A DNA stretch of 64,000 nt, taken from NCBI GenBank assembly GCA_947627115.1, contig CANQUQ010000002.1, positions 1 through 64,000 of the forward strand, given 5' to 3'. The notes beneath the pieces were generated by a model that saw nothing but the letters and a program-made list of their open reading frames with translations, made no database searches and was not told the origin of the DNA. This document shows positions 55,387 to 63,416 of the stretch, one piece after another. Source of the stretch: an uncultured Acetatifactor sp. Lineage in GTDB: Bacteria > Bacillota > Clostridia > Lachnospirales > Lachnospiraceae. Position 1 is the first letter of the stretch, and every line of letters begins with the position of its first letter. The translations under genes and the position numbers were made by a program.

Positions 55387-56226
55387 CTACTGTGCCGGAT
55401 TGTATATCCGGATCTCCACCCGGCGATTGCTGCGTCTTCCCTCCGCAGTATTGTTGTCCGCTATGGGACAGCGCTCGCCCATGCCGGCGTGCTGCAGATT
55501 TGCCGGATCAAGATATGTATTGTCCTTCAGATAATAAAATACCGAAAGCGCTCTTGCGCTGCTCAGCTCTTCATTGCTGGGGTACAGGGCGCTGTTTATG
55601 GGCACGTTGTCCGTATGTCCCTCGATCTCCACCGTCCCCTGGCTGTAACGCTCCAGGATCACGCCGATCCTGTCCAGGACTCTCTTGGCATCCTCCTTCA
55701 GCTGAGCGCTGCCGGAGTCAAAGAGCAGTGCACCGTTCATAGTGAGCTGCACATACTGGGCGGTGAAGCTCACATCCACCTGATCCGCGATGCTGCTCTC
55801 TGTCAGAGACTCCTCCACCATCTCCGCAAGCTCTTCGTTGTCCTGCATCTGCATGGCCTCCAGGGCATTCTGGAGCTGCTCGGCGGTGACGTTCTCCGGC
55901 AAATTTTCATATTCCTTCATTTCCTCACTGTTCTGACTGCTGTCGGCAGTCTTTCCGGTGCTGTTGATATATTGGTCAAGCTCATTCAGCTGGCTCATGC
56001 CGTTGCTGATGAGAATGCCGTCTCCGATGGCTGTGGCTCCCTTTTCAAAGATGCTGATCGTAGTATTGTTCATGGCGGCCACAAGTTCCTGCCACTTGCT
56101 CTCCTCCATGGTAGACATGGCAAAAAGCATAACGAAGAAGCAAAGCAGCAGATTCATCAGGTCGCTGAATGTAGTCTGCCATTCCGGTGCGCCCTTTTTC
56201 GGTTCATCCGGTCTGCGCTTTGCCAT
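55387..56226 (-). CDS. motB: Flagellar motor stator protein MotB
   Basis: A 279-residue stator subunit. Plug/helix region TTFSDLMNLLLCFFVMLFAMS with the proton-path Asp22, a periplasmic linker of about 100 residues, and a C-terminal OmpA-like wall-binding domain (VEIEGHTDNVPIN ... NRRVEIRIYN, about 180-279). Overlaps the motA stop by one base. Confidence 0.96.
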   Translation of the reverse strand: MAKRRPDEPKKGAPEWQTTFSDLMNLLLCFFVMLFAMSTMEESKWQELVAAMNNTTISIFEKGATAIGDGILISNGMSQLNELDQYINSTGKTADSSQNSEEMKEYENLPENVTAEQLQNALEAMQMQDNEELAEMVEESLTESSIADQVDVSFTAQYVQLTMNGALLFDSGSAQLKEDAKRVLDRIGVILERYSQGTVEIEGHTDNVPINSALYPSNEELSSARALSVFYYLKDNTYLDPANLQHAGMGERCPIADNNTAEGRRSNRRVEIRIYNPAQ

Positions 56227-57017
56227 TACTCTTCACCTCCCGCCGTGTCCGCCGGGTTCTCTCTGTCGCCGGGCGCCAGGAAAGATTTCAGTTTTTCTTC
56301 GATGACTCTTGGGTTCTCACCTGCCTGTATGGACAGGAGTCCCTCTATCATCACTTCCTTCATCATCATCTCGCCCTCGTTGTCCGCCTTCAGCTTTGCG
56401 GCCACCGGGGCGCATATCCAGTTGGCCAGTACGGAGCCGTACAGGGTGGTGATCAGAGCCACCGCCATAGCCGGCCCCAGAGCAGCCACATCCTGCATCT
56501 GATAAAGCATATGTACCAGACCTATCAGGGTACCGATCATACCCCAGGCAGGTCCCATGGAGCCTAATGTCTCCCAAAAACCGATACGGTTCTTATGTCT
56601 CCCCTCGATGCTCGCCAGCTCTGTTTCCATAATAGCACGCACTAAATCAGGATCCGTGCCGTCCACTATCAGCAGAATCCCTTTTTTCAAGAACGGCTCT
56701 TCCATGTCGGCTGCCGCCTCCTCCAGAGACAACAGTCCTTCCTTTCGAGCTATGTTCGAGAGATCTATGATCTTTTGAATCATTTCCGCCGTGTTCAGGG
56801 CCGGAGCTTTGAAGATCAGAGTAAAACTCTTTAATCCGCCGATAAAATCAGAAAGACTGACCGATGCCATGGTAGAAAAGATCGCACCGCCAAAGGTGAT
56901 GATGGCGGAGGGGAAATTAAGATATTCATGGACACCGGAAAGGCTGGCACTGCTGATGACTCCAAAGACAATCATGACTAAACACAATAACACGCCGGCT
57001 AAAGATGCTATATCCAC
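56226..57017 (-). CDS. motA: Flagellar motor stator protein MotA
   Basis: A 263-residue membrane protein with four helices (about 3-25, 30-52, 145-170, 178-200) and a large cytoplasmic loop that contacts FliG. MotA marks: GGWETLGSMGPAWGMIGTLIGLV-type segment and the final LGPAMAVALITTLYG. The start is taken as the GTG at 57017, five bases after GGGTGG; a GTG at 57026 overlaps that site. It follows flbD by about 30 bp. Confidence 0.94.
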   Translation of the reverse strand: MDIASLAGVLLCLVMIVFGVISSASLSGVHEYLNFPSAIITFGGAIFSTMASVSLSDFIGGLKSFTLIFKAPALNTAEMIQKIIDLSNIARKEGLLSLEEAAADMEEPFLKKGILLIVDGTDPDLVRAIMETELASIEGRHKNRIGFWETLGSMGPAWGMIGTLIGLVHMLYQMQDVAALGPAMAVALITTLYGSVLANWICAPVAAKLKADNEGEMMMKEVMIEGLLSIQAGENPRVIEEKLKSFLAPGDRENPADTAGGEE

Positions 57018-57047
57018 AAGAACCACCCAACATTCTGCATTAGTGAA

Positions 57048-57233
57048 CTATTCCGCAAAACTATCCTTTCTATACAATTTTACAAGATTTTTTATCTCTT
57101 GTCTACTTTCTTTTACAATTATTTTTTTCCCCGTGGTAAGCGTTATCACCGTGTCCGGTGTTTCCTCCACGACCTCGAACAACAGGGGATTGACAAGGAT
57201 CTTAACTCCGCTCAGCTTTGTCACTTCAATCAT
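57048..57233 (-). CDS. flbD: Flagellar FlbD-family small protein
   Basis: A 61-residue protein of the FlbD family found next to motA in Firmicutes and spirochaetes, of unknown role. It has the pattern MIEVTKLSGVKILVNPLL, ETPDTVITLTTGKKIIVKES and a basic C-terminal end. The ATG at 57233 follows GAGGTG by six bases; an upstream extension to 57257 is unlikely. It has its own terminator-hairpin and promoter region directly upstream. Confidence 0.93.
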   Translation of the reverse strand: MIEVTKLSGVKILVNPLLFEVVEETPDTVITLTTGKKIIVKESRQEIKNLVKLYRKDSFAE

Positions 57234-57255
57234 GTCTGACACCTCTGGCCCATAC

Positions 57256-57294
57256 AAAAAATTTAGGGGACGGAAAAAACAGATCCGTCCCCTA
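57256..57294 (-). terminator. Strong intrinsic terminator between flgE and flbD
   Basis: Minus strand: ten perfect pairs TAGGGGACGG / CCGTCCCCTA with an 11-base loop, followed by AA and six T. It lies inside the fla/che operon, 70 bases after the flgE stop and 22 bases before the flbD start codon. Confidence 0.88.
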
Positions 57295-57295
57295 T

Positions 57296-57324
57296 GTTAT
57301 ACCATAGATACAAGCTTAATACAA
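57296..57324 (-). promoter_or_regulatory. Candidate sigma-A promoter before flbD-motA-motB
   Basis: Minus strand TTGTAT (57319-57324), 17-base spacer, TATAAC (57296-57301). The expected start site (about 57288-57290) falls inside the first arm of the terminator hairpin. Confidence 0.6.
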
Positions 57325-57393
57325 GATAAAACTGTATTTTGGAGCTGTCAAATACTGCCTCCCGGCGCATCAGGCACAGGACAGGCCGCGCCC

Positions 57394-59178
57394 TTAACGC
57401 TTCAGGTTGGTCAGCTCCTCCAACAGTGTATCGGAAACCGTTATGATACGGCTGTTGGCCTGGAAGCCTCGCTGAGTGGTGATCATATCGGTAAATTCCG
57501 CAGACAGGTCGACGTTGCTCATCTCCAGCTGGCCGGTGGACATGTAGCCGCCGTTCGCCGTGATATCCACGCCGATGCCGTCGAACTCGCCGGAGTTCAT
57601 GGTGGCCGAGTACAGGTTATCGCCGGCCTTCTCAAGGCCGGAAGCGTTGGCAAAGGCCGCCGTCGCGATCTGTCCCAAAAGTCTCGTCATGCCGTTGTCG
57701 TAGCTTGCGTAGATCATACCGTCACGCTGGATGGACACGCCGATCATGTCGCCCAGCCGGCGGCCGGTGCCGAGTCCGTCCAGATCGCCGCTCACCGCGC
57801 CGATGGTAGAGGTTCCCTTGTTATCGAACATGGAGGTCTCGGAGAAATCGATCTCGATGTCCTCGAAATTCCCGCCCAGTGCGGACAGATTCAGCTTTGC
57901 GGTGCTCACGGTGAGCTGGCCGTTTATGCCTGCAAAATGTCCCTTGTCGCCGTCGAACGCCACCTTGATGCCGTAGTAATTGCGGCCCACAGTCCCAAAG
58001 CTGCCCGAAGTGGGAAGCGTCATGCCCTCGCCCTCGGCCACGCCGCCGGGTGTCTGCGCCAGATTGGCCAGCATCTGCGAGACGGACACTTCCGCCGCGG
58101 GAGTCCTCCCGTCCTCGCTGGCAGGCGCCTGCACCAGCTGATTCAGGAATTCGTCCGTCGAGCCCTCGTATCCGTATGCCTTTGCGAGAGCGTCCAGCTG
58201 CTCCTGGACCGTTCTGGTAACAGTGACCTCTGCATTGGTGATCTTATCCGTATAGGTCAGCTCGATCTCCGTAGCCCTGTCCTTGAGCGTGCCGCCGTCG
58301 TACATCTGCGCCAGGTCTGCCATGATCTCGCCGGTGGCGCTGTTAATCATCTTCCCGGCTCCGTCCCACTCATAGGTCTTGTCGTCAAAAGCGATCTTTC
58401 CCGTCTTGTACTGCTTGGTGGCGCCGCCCAGAAGGGTGTCAAGCGTGGCCTGGTCGATCTCCACCTCCTTGCCCGTGGAATCAAGGATCTTATCCAGCTC
58501 CAGGCTGTACTCGTTCACATCGTCGGACTGCCTGAACACGAACTTTGCGGTATACTGATATCCCAGGGCGTCAAAGAAGTTCAGATTTACGGCCTTGCCG
58601 TTTGGGTTGGTCACATCGGTATCGTTCTTGTCGATGATTCCGGACATATTGGCCATCGTGGTGGCCTCAGGGGGATAGGTGAGGTTCGCGGTGCTCATGA
58701 TCCGCAGAGCTGTCACATTGTCCTGTTTGATGAATCCCGTCTCAGGATCCACCTGCCATCCCATGACGTTGTAGCCCGTGCTGGTCATCGCCAGGTTGCC
58801 TGCGCCGTCAACGTAGAAAGAACCGTCTCTGGTAAAGAAATTCTCCATACCGTTGCTCACCACGAAGAAGTTGTCGCCCGTGATCATGATGTCGAAGGGA
58901 TTGCCTGTAGACTGTGCGGAGCCCTGTCCCGAAATATTGATATTGATGGCTCCGGATTTTACGCCCAGACCGATCTGTCTTGCGTTGACGCCGCCGATAC
59001 CGGTGGTCGCGTTGGGGCCGCTGGCCCTCTGGGTGGTCTGGCTCATCAGCTCGTTGAATACGATGGAGCTTGCCTTGTAAGCCGTTGTGTTCACGTTCGC
59101 GATGTTGTTACCGATGACGTCCATCTTGGTCTGGTGGGTCTTCAGTCCGGCAACGCCGGAGTAAAGTGATCTCATCAT
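57394..59178 (-). CDS. flgE: Flagellar hook protein FlgE
   Basis: A 594-residue secreted structural protein forming the hook. N-terminal Flg_bb_rod region (MMRSLYSGVAGLKTHQTKMD, VIGNNIANVNTTAYKASS) and C-terminal Flg_bbr segment (QLEMSNVDLSAEFTDMITTQRGFQANSR) that form the core; the middle part is the surface domain, longer than in E. coli. A GGAGG site is ten bases from the ATG at 59178. Preceded by a stable hairpin (59210-59235), followed by a strong terminator. Confidence 0.96.
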   Translation of the reverse strand: MMRSLYSGVAGLKTHQTKMDVIGNNIANVNTTAYKASSIVFNELMSQTTQRASGPNATTGIGGVNARQIGLGVKSGAININISGQGSAQSTGNPFDIMITGDNFFVVSNGMENFFTRDGSFYVDGAGNLAMTSTGYNVMGWQVDPETGFIKQDNVTALRIMSTANLTYPPEATTMANMSGIIDKNDTDVTNPNGKAVNLNFFDALGYQYTAKFVFRQSDDVNEYSLELDKILDSTGKEVEIDQATLDTLLGGATKQYKTGKIAFDDKTYEWDGAGKMINSATGEIMADLAQMYDGGTLKDRATEIELTYTDKITNAEVTVTRTVQEQLDALAKAYGYEGSTDEFLNQLVQAPASEDGRTPAAEVSVSQMLANLAQTPGGVAEGEGMTLPTSGSFGTVGRNYYGIKVAFDGDKGHFAGINGQLTVSTAKLNLSALGGNFEDIEIDFSETSMFDNKGTSTIGAVSGDLDGLGTGRRLGDMIGVSIQRDGMIYASYDNGMTRLLGQIATAAFANASGLEKAGDNLYSATMNSGEFDGIGVDITANGGYMSTGQLEMSNVDLSAEFTDMITTQRGFQANSRIITVSDTLLEELTNLKR

Positions 59179-59209
59179 AGTGCATGTTCCTCCTTATGGG
59201 AACGGAGCG

Positions 59210-59235
59210 GGCCTCTCTCTGTCATTCGAGAGGCC
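59210..59235. other. Stable hairpin upstream of flgE
   Basis: Perfect eight-base arms GGCCTCTC / GAGAGGCC with a ten-base loop, in the 84-bp gap between the TIGR02530-type gene and flgE. No T tract follows on either strand, so it is more likely an RNA processing or stability element than a terminator. Confidence 0.65.
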
Positions 59236-59262
59236 ATAGCCTCCTTGTAAGGTCCGGCTATA

Positions 59263-59664
59263 TTATATAATGACTGCTCCGTTGATATTGGTAAATATGT
59301 TTTCAGTTGTCTCTGTACTGTCCATTGCCGTGACTACCGTCCGGCTGGGCACATTTACGATAAATGCGAGCTGGTCTACGATTACCAGCGATTCCCGGAT
59401 GCCCTTCTGATCCGCTTTCCTGGTCCCCTCGCTCAACCGCTCCAGCTGTCCCTCGTCCAGCTCGATGTTCCGGTCGTTCAGCCGCCCAAGCGCATGCTTT
59501 GAAAACTTCAGGCTGCCCTTTGTCTCCTGCGCGCTCTTCTGTTCCAGAATGTCCCGGAAGGAGACTTCATTGACCGGCTTTCGGGCTTCCGCTCTCCTTG
59601 TGCCTGCCAGATATCGGTCGGTCAGCTGCTCAATGGAAAGATATGCGTTTTTTTGAACATCCAT
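59263..59664 (-). CDS. Flagellar operon protein, TIGR02530 family
   Basis: A 133-residue cytoplasmic protein of the TIGR02530 type, found between flgD and flgE in many Firmicutes. The family segment LKFSKHALGRLNDRNIEL and the later VSFRDILEQ-like lead are visible. Role not established; the place suggests hook-length control or hook assembly. The ATG at 59664 follows GAGGAAA; the longer frame upstream overlaps flgD and is rejected. Confidence 0.9.
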   Translation of the reverse strand: MDVQKNAYLSIEQLTDRYLAGTRRAEARKPVNEVSFRDILEQKSAQETKGSLKFSKHALGRLNDRNIELDEGQLERLSEGTRKADQKGIRESLVIVDQLAFIVNVPSRTVVTAMDSTETTENIFTNINGAVII

Positions 59665-59680
59665 TTTCCTCAAGCCTCCG

Positions 59681-60490
59681 TTATGCTTCCCCGGCACCCT
59701 CCGTGCTGCCGCCGCTTCCGTTCTCACCGTCTCCGGTGCTTCCGGTACTGCCGCCTTCCACGCCGCCGGTCTCATCCTGACCTTCGCCGTCTTCACCGGG
59801 TCCGTCCACATTGCCGCCGTCCTTGTTCTTCTCGGCTTCCTCCTCGGCCAGACGTACCTCCTTCAACTTCTCGATGTACTTGTTCAGCTTATCCACAGTC
59901 TCCTGAGTCAGAAAGCTCTTCTCGTAATCGTTCATGCCGTTGTAGGTCTCTTCCAACTCATCGATGACGGACGCATCTGTCAGGTCCACACCGCCCAGAG
60001 CAGGCAGCTTAGTGTTCATCTTCACCGTGAGATTGTACGCCTTATCCCAAGCGTCTTGATACGTCTTGTCGACTACGGTGGTGAGATCGTCCAGAGAGTA
60101 GAGCTGCTCATCGATGGAGAGATAAGCCTTGCCGTTCTCATATACCACATAGTCCACACGTCCCCGTATATCCTTGGTATCGCCGGTAGAGGTGGTGGTC
60201 GTGATGTAGACCTCCTCGCCCACCAGAGACGTGGCTCTCGTCAGCTCCGAACTTGCCGCCATATTCTGCATCTGTTCTACCTGTGAGAACTGTGCGTACT
60301 GTGAAATGTATTCGGTGTTAGAGGTGGGCTCCAGCGGATCCTGATACTTCATCTGCGCCACCAGAAGCTGCAGGAACGTATCTCTGTCCATGTCGCTGCC
60401 GACGCCGGATTTGTTGGCTTGGTTCTTCAATGAATTCTGAGATTCTGTCTCTACGATTTTCCCGTTCTCAACGGGCTGCCATAATGCCAT
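59681..60490 (-). CDS. flgD: Flagellar hook capping protein FlgD
   Basis: A 269-residue scaffold for hook assembly. The N-terminal FlgD domain (DTFLQLLVAQMKYQDPLEP, YISQYAQFSQVEQMQN) and the beta-domain are followed by a helical stretch and a C-terminal tail of about 55 residues of E, D, G, S, T (GGNVDGPGEDGEGQDE ... GSGGSTEGAG). The ATG at 60490 is seven bases after GGAG; an ATG at 60496 is too close to that site. Confidence 0.93.
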   Translation of the reverse strand: MALWQPVENGKIVETESQNSLKNQANKSGVGSDMDRDTFLQLLVAQMKYQDPLEPTSNTEYISQYAQFSQVEQMQNMAASSELTRATSLVGEEVYITTTTSTGDTKDIRGRVDYVVYENGKAYLSIDEQLYSLDDLTTVVDKTYQDAWDKAYNLTVKMNTKLPALGGVDLTDASVIDELEETYNGMNDYEKSFLTQETVDKLNKYIEKLKEVRLAEEEAEKNKDGGNVDGPGEDGEGQDETGGVEGGSTGSTGDGENGSGGSTEGAGEA

Positions 60491-60528
60491 TCGCATTCTC
60501 CTTTCTTGTTCTGTTGATTTCTGTCAGT

Positions 60529-61911
60529 CTACGCGGTGTAATCCACCTGATTGCCGTTCGCCGCCATCATTTCGGCAGCCAGCGCATCTTCCTCCTCCAG
60601 CTCTTCCGCATCCTGGAGCGTATTCAGGTCGATCTTCCTGGTCCTGACCTTTCTTGCAGGTTCCTCCTGTCCGCTGTTCCGGCCTCTGCCCTGGTCGAGA
60701 TTTCTCTCGAAGGCATGTGTCTGAACGGTAATCTCGATCGCCTCCACCTTGACGCCCTGCTGTTCAAAATTCTCTCTCAGCTGGACCATCTGGCTTTCCA
60801 GCGCCGCCTTGACCGCATCGTTCTGGGCGATGAAATTCGCCGTCACCGCGCCCCCCTTGGAGGCTATGTGGATATGAAGCGATCCCAGGCTCTCCGGGTG
60901 AAGCTGCATCTCCAGATCGGACACGTCAGGTTTTACCTGAATCCTCATGTAATCCATGATCTGCCGCATGATGTCCTGGGTATCCGTCCTAAAGACCGGC
61001 TGGCTCTCCGTCTGCTGTATTTCTGGTGTGAACCGCCCCTGGAACTGATCCGTCCGGATCTCCTGCGCCAAAATGTGATGAGATTCTCTCCTGTCCGTGC
61101 CGCCGTTCTCCTGCCGGCTCTCCGAGCCGGTCTGGGGCTCCTTCTCCGTCTCCTGGGTCCCGGTGATCTCCACCGTCGGTCGGCCGGCTTCGACCGGCTC
61201 CGCGCTCTCCTCCGGCTGTTCCTCAGGAGTCTGCAGGACCTCCGCCGTCTCCGTCACCGTCTCCGCGGAAAGGACCTTTGCCTCAGGCTCCGGTATCCTC
61301 AGCTGCTGCAGCACATCCTCCAGCTGCTTCGGCGGCATCTCCAGCTCTTCGCCGGTCTCCCGGATCACATCCTCAAGCTGCGTCATCAGCTCCTGATATT
61401 TTCCGTAAAGCTCTCCGTCTGTGACCAGCGTGTAGGTATCCTCCGCGCCCCCGATCTTCAGGAGCAGCTCTCCCAGCTTTCCCTGGTCCAGCACATCCAG
61501 GCTCTCCATACCGAGCTCCTGCATGGCATCCTGTATCTCCTCCACGCTCACTCCGAAGACATCCGCGATCTGCTGTATCATATCCGCTGCTGCCGTTCCC
61601 AGAGTCTCCATGATCTCCTCCAGCTTTTCGGCGGGGATCTCATCTGTTTCGTCCGGTCCGTTCTGTATGCCGTCTCTGGGCTCCTGTCTTTCCATTCTTG
61701 CCAGATGCTCGTCTTTCGCCTTCAACGATTCGCCGGGCGCCTTCCTTACCGCCGTCTTGGAGCTGTCGGGCGTCTTTTCATATGTCTCTTTTCCCGCCTG
61801 GCCGTCAAAGACCTTCTGGAAGCCCGCTCCCGCCGGTGTCCTGGCGCCGCCGCCTGCCGCCGACAGGCCGTTCAGAACAGAACCTACATCCTTTACAGGT
61901 GTACTTGTCAT
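60529..61911 (-). CDS. fliK: Flagellar hook-length control protein FliK
   Basis: A 460-residue secreted ruler protein. The N-terminal about 300 residues are low-complexity (E, P, Q, T), and the C-terminal Flg_hook domain (about 320-405) holds SDLEMQLHPESLGSLHIHIA and the following NFIAQNDAVKAALESQMVQL segment that contacts FlhB. The C-terminus is acidic and Ala-rich. It follows the MotE-like gene by about 90 bp, a gap with two A/T-rich hairpins. Confidence 0.92.
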   Translation of the reverse strand: MTSTPVKDVGSVLNGLSAAGGGARTPAGAGFQKVFDGQAGKETYEKTPDSSKTAVRKAPGESLKAKDEHLARMERQEPRDGIQNGPDETDEIPAEKLEEIMETLGTAAADMIQQIADVFGVSVEEIQDAMQELGMESLDVLDQGKLGELLLKIGGAEDTYTLVTDGELYGKYQELMTQLEDVIRETGEELEMPPKQLEDVLQQLRIPEPEAKVLSAETVTETAEVLQTPEEQPEESAEPVEAGRPTVEITGTQETEKEPQTGSESRQENGGTDRRESHHILAQEIRTDQFQGRFTPEIQQTESQPVFRTDTQDIMRQIMDYMRIQVKPDVSDLEMQLHPESLGSLHIHIASKGGAVTANFIAQNDAVKAALESQMVQLRENFEQQGVKVEAIEITVQTHAFERNLDQGRGRNSGQEEPARKVRTRKIDLNTLQDAEELEEEDALAAEMMAANGNQVDYTA

Positions 61912-61931
61912 TTCTGACCTCCTTTCTTAAA

Positions 61932-61974
61932 TTTTCAATGTCCATTGAAAAGCCTATTGAAAAAATCTTTTCAA
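61932..61974. other. Two A/T-rich hairpins upstream of fliK
   Basis: TTTTCAATG-TC-CATTGAAAA (61932-61951) and TTGAAAA-AATC-TTTTCAA (61957-61974) are perfect inverted repeats in an A/T-rich island within GC-rich coding DNA. They could bind a regulator or be RNA structures; no ORF or clear promoter is seen. Confidence 0.6.
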
Positions 61975-62004
61975 CATTTTATTTCGGCTGATCCCATCCA
62001 ATAC

Positions 62005-62880
62005 TTAAGACTCCGGATCCATAATTTTTGTCAGTCGCGCCGCAAACTCAGGATCCATCTGATCCATGATCTTTGCCCGGTCTTCCGGCGTCAGGGCCTC
62101 CATGATCTTCGCGGCCAGATCCATATTGTCGGTCATCTGCTCCAGGACTCCCGCGGCGGCCTTGGGCTTCATCTCGGAGAAGGACTGGGCGTAGGTCTGG
62201 AACTCCGCGCTCTCCTCCGACTGGTCCACGACCTGCTTGTAGAGAGCCTCCGCCGTGGCAGGATTCATCTCCTCATACCACTTTCTGTACTCCTCCGCGC
62301 CGGGCCCCTTCTCGGCGTATACTACCTCCTCATAGAACTCCTGCTGTATCCGCTGAAATTCCACCTGTGTCTTTTCAAATTCCTGCAGCCGCGTCACCTC
62401 CGCGCGCAGGCTTTCCAGGTCGGTATCCTTAGAGCCGTTCTCGATCTGAAGCCTCTCCAGCTCCGTCTCCAGCTCCTTGATATAATCCACCGCCTCCTGC
62501 AGACTGGAATAGCCGCCGTAGCTTGCGGGATCGTTCGTCTCCGTCAGCGACACGCCGGGGAGTATCTTATTCAGCACGGGCACATCCTTCAGCACGGGGG
62601 TCAGGACCGAACTGCCGAAGCCTCCGATGTCGAGCTTGACCACCACGCAGATCACGGCGAGCCACAGCAGCACGATAAAGGCCGTTGCGGCAAAGGTCAC
62701 AAGACCGTTGCTCTCCTCGTCCTCGTCCAAAGCCTTCTCCTGCTTGGCGATCTCCTTGGCGCGGCGCCTTGCCTCCTTCCGCTGATCCTTCTGTTCCTTT
62801 TTCAGCTGCTTTTTCTCGTTTTCTATTCTGGCCTTTTCCGCCTGCGCCGCCTGGGCCTCCGCCGTCAATTCCTTTGCCAT
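62005..62880 (-). CDS. MotE-like flagellar protein with MgtE N-terminal-like domain
   Basis: A 291-residue protein with a highly charged lysine/glutamate coiled-coil start (about 10-55), one membrane helix (about 61-83), a second coiled coil (about 120-180), and a C-terminal helical MgtE_N-like domain (about 215-285; MKPKAAAGVLEQMTDNMDLAAKIMEALTPEDRAKIM type repeats). Such MotE-type proteins lie between fliJ and fliK in Firmicutes and help motility. It follows fliJ by about 20 bp. Confidence 0.85.
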   Translation of the reverse strand: MAKELTAEAQAAQAEKARIENEKKQLKKEQKDQRKEARRRAKEIAKQEKALDEDEESNGLVTFAATAFIVLLWLAVICVVVKLDIGGFGSSVLTPVLKDVPVLNKILPGVSLTETNDPASYGGYSSLQEAVDYIKELETELERLQIENGSKDTDLESLRAEVTRLQEFEKTQVEFQRIQQEFYEEVVYAEKGPGAEEYRKWYEEMNPATAEALYKQVVDQSEESAEFQTYAQSFSEMKPKAAAGVLEQMTDNMDLAAKIMEALTPEDRAKIMDQMDPEFAARLTKIMDPES

Positions 62881-62900
62881 GTCCTCTCTCCTGCGGCGGC

Positions 62901-63374
62901 CTACACCGGCACGCCGTCCTTCCTGCTCTCACTTCTGCGCTGACCGTACACATAGCTGGTCAGCTCGTCCACTTCCTTGCCCTCGCGCCGGTTCTCCTCT
63001 GTCATGAACTGACCGAAGGCCTTTTCCTTCAGGTTCTCATGCGTCTTGCGCTCCTTCATCACATCCGTGAGCTTCGCTCTGGCAAGCTCAAGATTCTGCT
63101 CCGCGGCCGCTACACGCGCCCTCTGACCGGCGATGAAGCCATCCATGCTCATGATGGCCGTCTCGTTCTCCTCAATTTCCAGCAGATTCAGCGCGCCCGA
63201 AAGAAGCTCGGCGGCTCTCGCCTCATACTCCCGCTTTCGCCGGATCAGGGCCTCCAGCTGCTCCTCCTCCCGGTCCAGAGCGGCCCTGGCCGCGGAAAAT
63301 TCCTCCTTCGCCTGAGTTTCCATTTTGTATTTTATATCCAGAATACTTTGCATGGAGTAATGAAATCGCGCCAT
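62901..63374 (-). CDS. fliJ: Flagellar export chaperone-like protein FliJ
   Basis: A 157-residue protein, nearly all coiled coil of charged heptads, the FliJ pattern, beginning MARFHYSMQSILDIKYKMET. FliJ joins FliI and FliH in the export ATPase complex. The ATG at 63374 follows GGGAG by nine bases; the longer frame to 63395 is rejected. It starts about 40 bp after the fliI stop. Confidence 0.94.
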   Translation of the reverse strand: MARFHYSMQSILDIKYKMETQAKEEFSAARAALDREEEQLEALIRRKREYEARAAELLSGALNLLEIEENETAIMSMDGFIAGQRARVAAAEQNLELARAKLTDVMKERKTHENLKEKAFGQFMTEENRREGKEVDELTSYVYGQRRSESRKDGVPV

Positions 63375-63416
63375 CAGTCTCACTCCCGGTATCAAAATTT
63401 AAGGTCGCAGCACGGA

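Noticed and set aside
56791..59169. A long open frame on the plus strand opposite flgE and motA
   Set aside because: It is the mirror of real genes in a GC-rich region; the minus-strand proteins match FlgE, FlbD and MotA throughout, and the plus frame has no recognisable domain or ribosome binding site.
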